Shown: one piece after another, positions 6,518-7,050 of the stretch
Position numbering within the stretch: position 1 is the stretch's first letter
Layout: every line of letters starts with the position of its first letter
Assembly: GCA_009839585.1 (NCBI GenBank)
Contig: VXPI01000189.1
Span: 1-7,050, forward strand
Source of the DNA: Gammaproteobacteria bacterium
GTDB taxonomy: Bacteria > Pseudomonadota > Gammaproteobacteria > Arenicellales > Poriferihabitantaceae
Direction of reading: 5' to 3'
Length of the DNA stretch: 7,050 nt
Made by a program: the position numbers and the translations under genes
Notes under the pieces: model-generated
Database searches by the model: none
What the model was told of the DNA's origin: nothing
The model's input: the letters and a program-made list of their open reading frames with translations, nothing else

Positions 6518-6846
6518 GGATTCTCCCTGTTCAGCAGGTCCAGCATGCTTTCCTCAAGGTCGATCCCGGCGGCATTTGCCGTCATGACCAGCCGGTGCAG
6601 CATCGCTCCGTGAATGCGGGTGAACTTCCGCTTGAGGCTGGCGACATCCGGGCTGTCGCCCCCGAATCCCGCCTTGCCGTACCGTATCTCGAGATCGAAC
6701 AGGACGTCTTCGGCATGTCGATGCAGCCCGTGGATTTCGTCCAGCCACAGGTCAATGGATGCCAGCTTGATCAGGTCGTCCGAGTGTCTTTCCCGGGCCT
6801 GCATCCGCACCCGTTCCTGAAGATTCCTTACCGTCAGTCCCTTCAT
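6514..6846 (-). CDS. Small helical hypothetical protein
   Basis: This 110-aa protein has an excellent start: GGAGG at 6854-6858 sits 7 bases before ATG 6846, which overlaps the previous stop as ATGA. No signal peptide or membrane segment is visible, so it is probably cytoplasmic. The start MKGLTVRNLQERVR resembles the opening strand and helix of ribbon-helix-helix DNA-binding proteins (the FitA-type antitoxins begin similarly). The rest departs from that fold's usual spacing: a His/Asp-rich helix (LDEIHGLHRHAEDVLFDLEIRYG, two halves at about 35-46 and 47-57), a Gly-rich turn (about 58-66) and a C-terminal helical part. The resemblance is weak and I do not assign a function. It is an operon member immediately before the TraK-like gene, where PFGI-1-like elements carry the much longer PFL_4703 (TraE-like) gene. 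Confidence 0.82.
   Translation of the reverse strand: MKGLTVRNLQERVRMQARERHSDDLIKLASIDLWLDEIHGLHRHAEDVLFDLEIRYGKAGFGGDSPDVASLKRKFTRIHGAMLHRLVMTANAAGIDLEESMLDLLNRENP
6523..6527 (-). promoter_or_regulatory. Ribosome-binding site of the TraK-like gene
   Basis: The minus strand reads GGGAG, 5 bases before the GTG at 6517 and 11 before the ATG at 6511. Spacing and the GTGA overlap both favour GTG. Confidence 0.5.
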
Positions 6847-7034
6847 CGTCTTTCCTCCCTCATCCGGATGATCTCTTCCAGGCTGCGCTCCAGGTTCTCG
6901 CAGTGGAGCGGCGTTCCATGCCTTGCCCGGTAGGCCCGGTATATTTCAAGCACGTCTTTTTCGTCGGACTGCTGAAGCACCTGCCTGAGCATTGCCACGG
7001 CTTCTGCCCTTTTCTCCTGCCCGGGATGCTTCAT
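6843..7034 (-). CDS. Very small hypothetical protein, first complete gene on the operon side
   Basis: This is a 63-aa, mostly helical, highly charged protein (many Arg, Glu, Gln; motif EIYRAYRARHG near residues 29-39). It has no signal peptide or membrane segment. AGGGGG at 7042-7047 lies 7 bases before ATG 7034, and the stop overlaps the next start as ATGA, so it is very likely translated and coupled to the 110-aa gene. I do not recognise it. One Cys (about residue 45) is present. A regulatory or assembly-helper role in transfer is possible but is pure inference from position. Confidence 0.72.
   Translation of the reverse strand: MKHPGQEKRAEAVAMLRQVLQQSDEKDVLEIYRAYRARHGTPLHCENLERSLEEIIRMREERR
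6854..6858 (-). promoter_or_regulatory. Strong ribosome-binding site of the 110-aa gene
   Basis: The minus strand reads GGAGG with 7 bases to the ATG at 6846, close to the ideal spacing. It supports the reality of this short gene. Confidence 0.65.
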
Positions 7035-7041
7035 GCGGTCG

Positions 7042-7047
7042 CCCCCT
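7042..7047 (-). promoter_or_regulatory. Ribosome-binding site of the 63-aa gene
   Basis: The minus strand reads AGGGGG with 7 bases to the ATG at 7034, at the very edge of the window. It supports this start. Confidence 0.55.
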
Positions 7048-7050
7048 TTC

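Overview
This window is a segment of the conjugation module of an integrative and conjugative element (ICE), probably in a GC-rich proteobacterium (gamma- or betaproteobacterial style). The evidence is a run of four minus-strand genes in exactly the order known from the PFGI-1 / ICEHin1056 / SPI-7 family of ICEs, whose type IV secretion system is called MPF-G. Reading with transcription (right to left), these are a TraK-like periplasmic protein (PFL_4704 family, TIGR03749), a TraB/VirB10-like scaffold protein (PFL_4705 family, TIGR03752), a short lipoprotein (TIGR03751 family) and a VirB4/TraC-type ATPase (PFL_4706 family, TIGR03744). These assignments come from recalled family features and gene order; no search was run.

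Layout from right to left on the minus strand: a 63-aa unknown protein (7034-6843), a 110-aa unknown protein (6846-6514), the TraK-like protein (6517-5582), the TraB-like protein (5582-4221), the lipoprotein (4219-3821), the TraC ATPase (3824-1035) and a 221-aa unknown cytoplasmic protein (1038-373). Nearly every junction is a 4-base stop/start overlap (ATGA or GTGA) or a gap of one or two bases. This block is therefore almost certainly one operon with translational coupling, and no internal promoter or terminator is visible. There is no non-coding stretch of any length between 373 and 7034.

The left 372 bases are ambiguous. A plus-strand frame is open from base 2 to 424, and a minus-strand frame is open from an ATG at 370 to the left edge. 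The two are aligned codon on codon. Protein-likeness favours the plus-strand frame. Operon context (Shine-Dalgarno sequence, 2-base gap) favours the minus-strand frame. Both are listed at reduced confidence.

How the genes work together: the ATPase powers pilus assembly and DNA/protein transfer from the cytoplasmic face. The TraB-like protein spans from the inner membrane into the periplasm, and the TraK-like protein and the lipoprotein probably complete the outer-membrane side of the channel. What departs from the usual picture is at the two ends. The gene normally just upstream of the TraK-like gene (PFL_4703 family, TraE-like) is replaced by two small unrecognised genes. The gene just downstream of traC is also unrecognised. 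No integrase, attachment site, CRISPR array, tRNA, rRNA or insertion sequence was seen.
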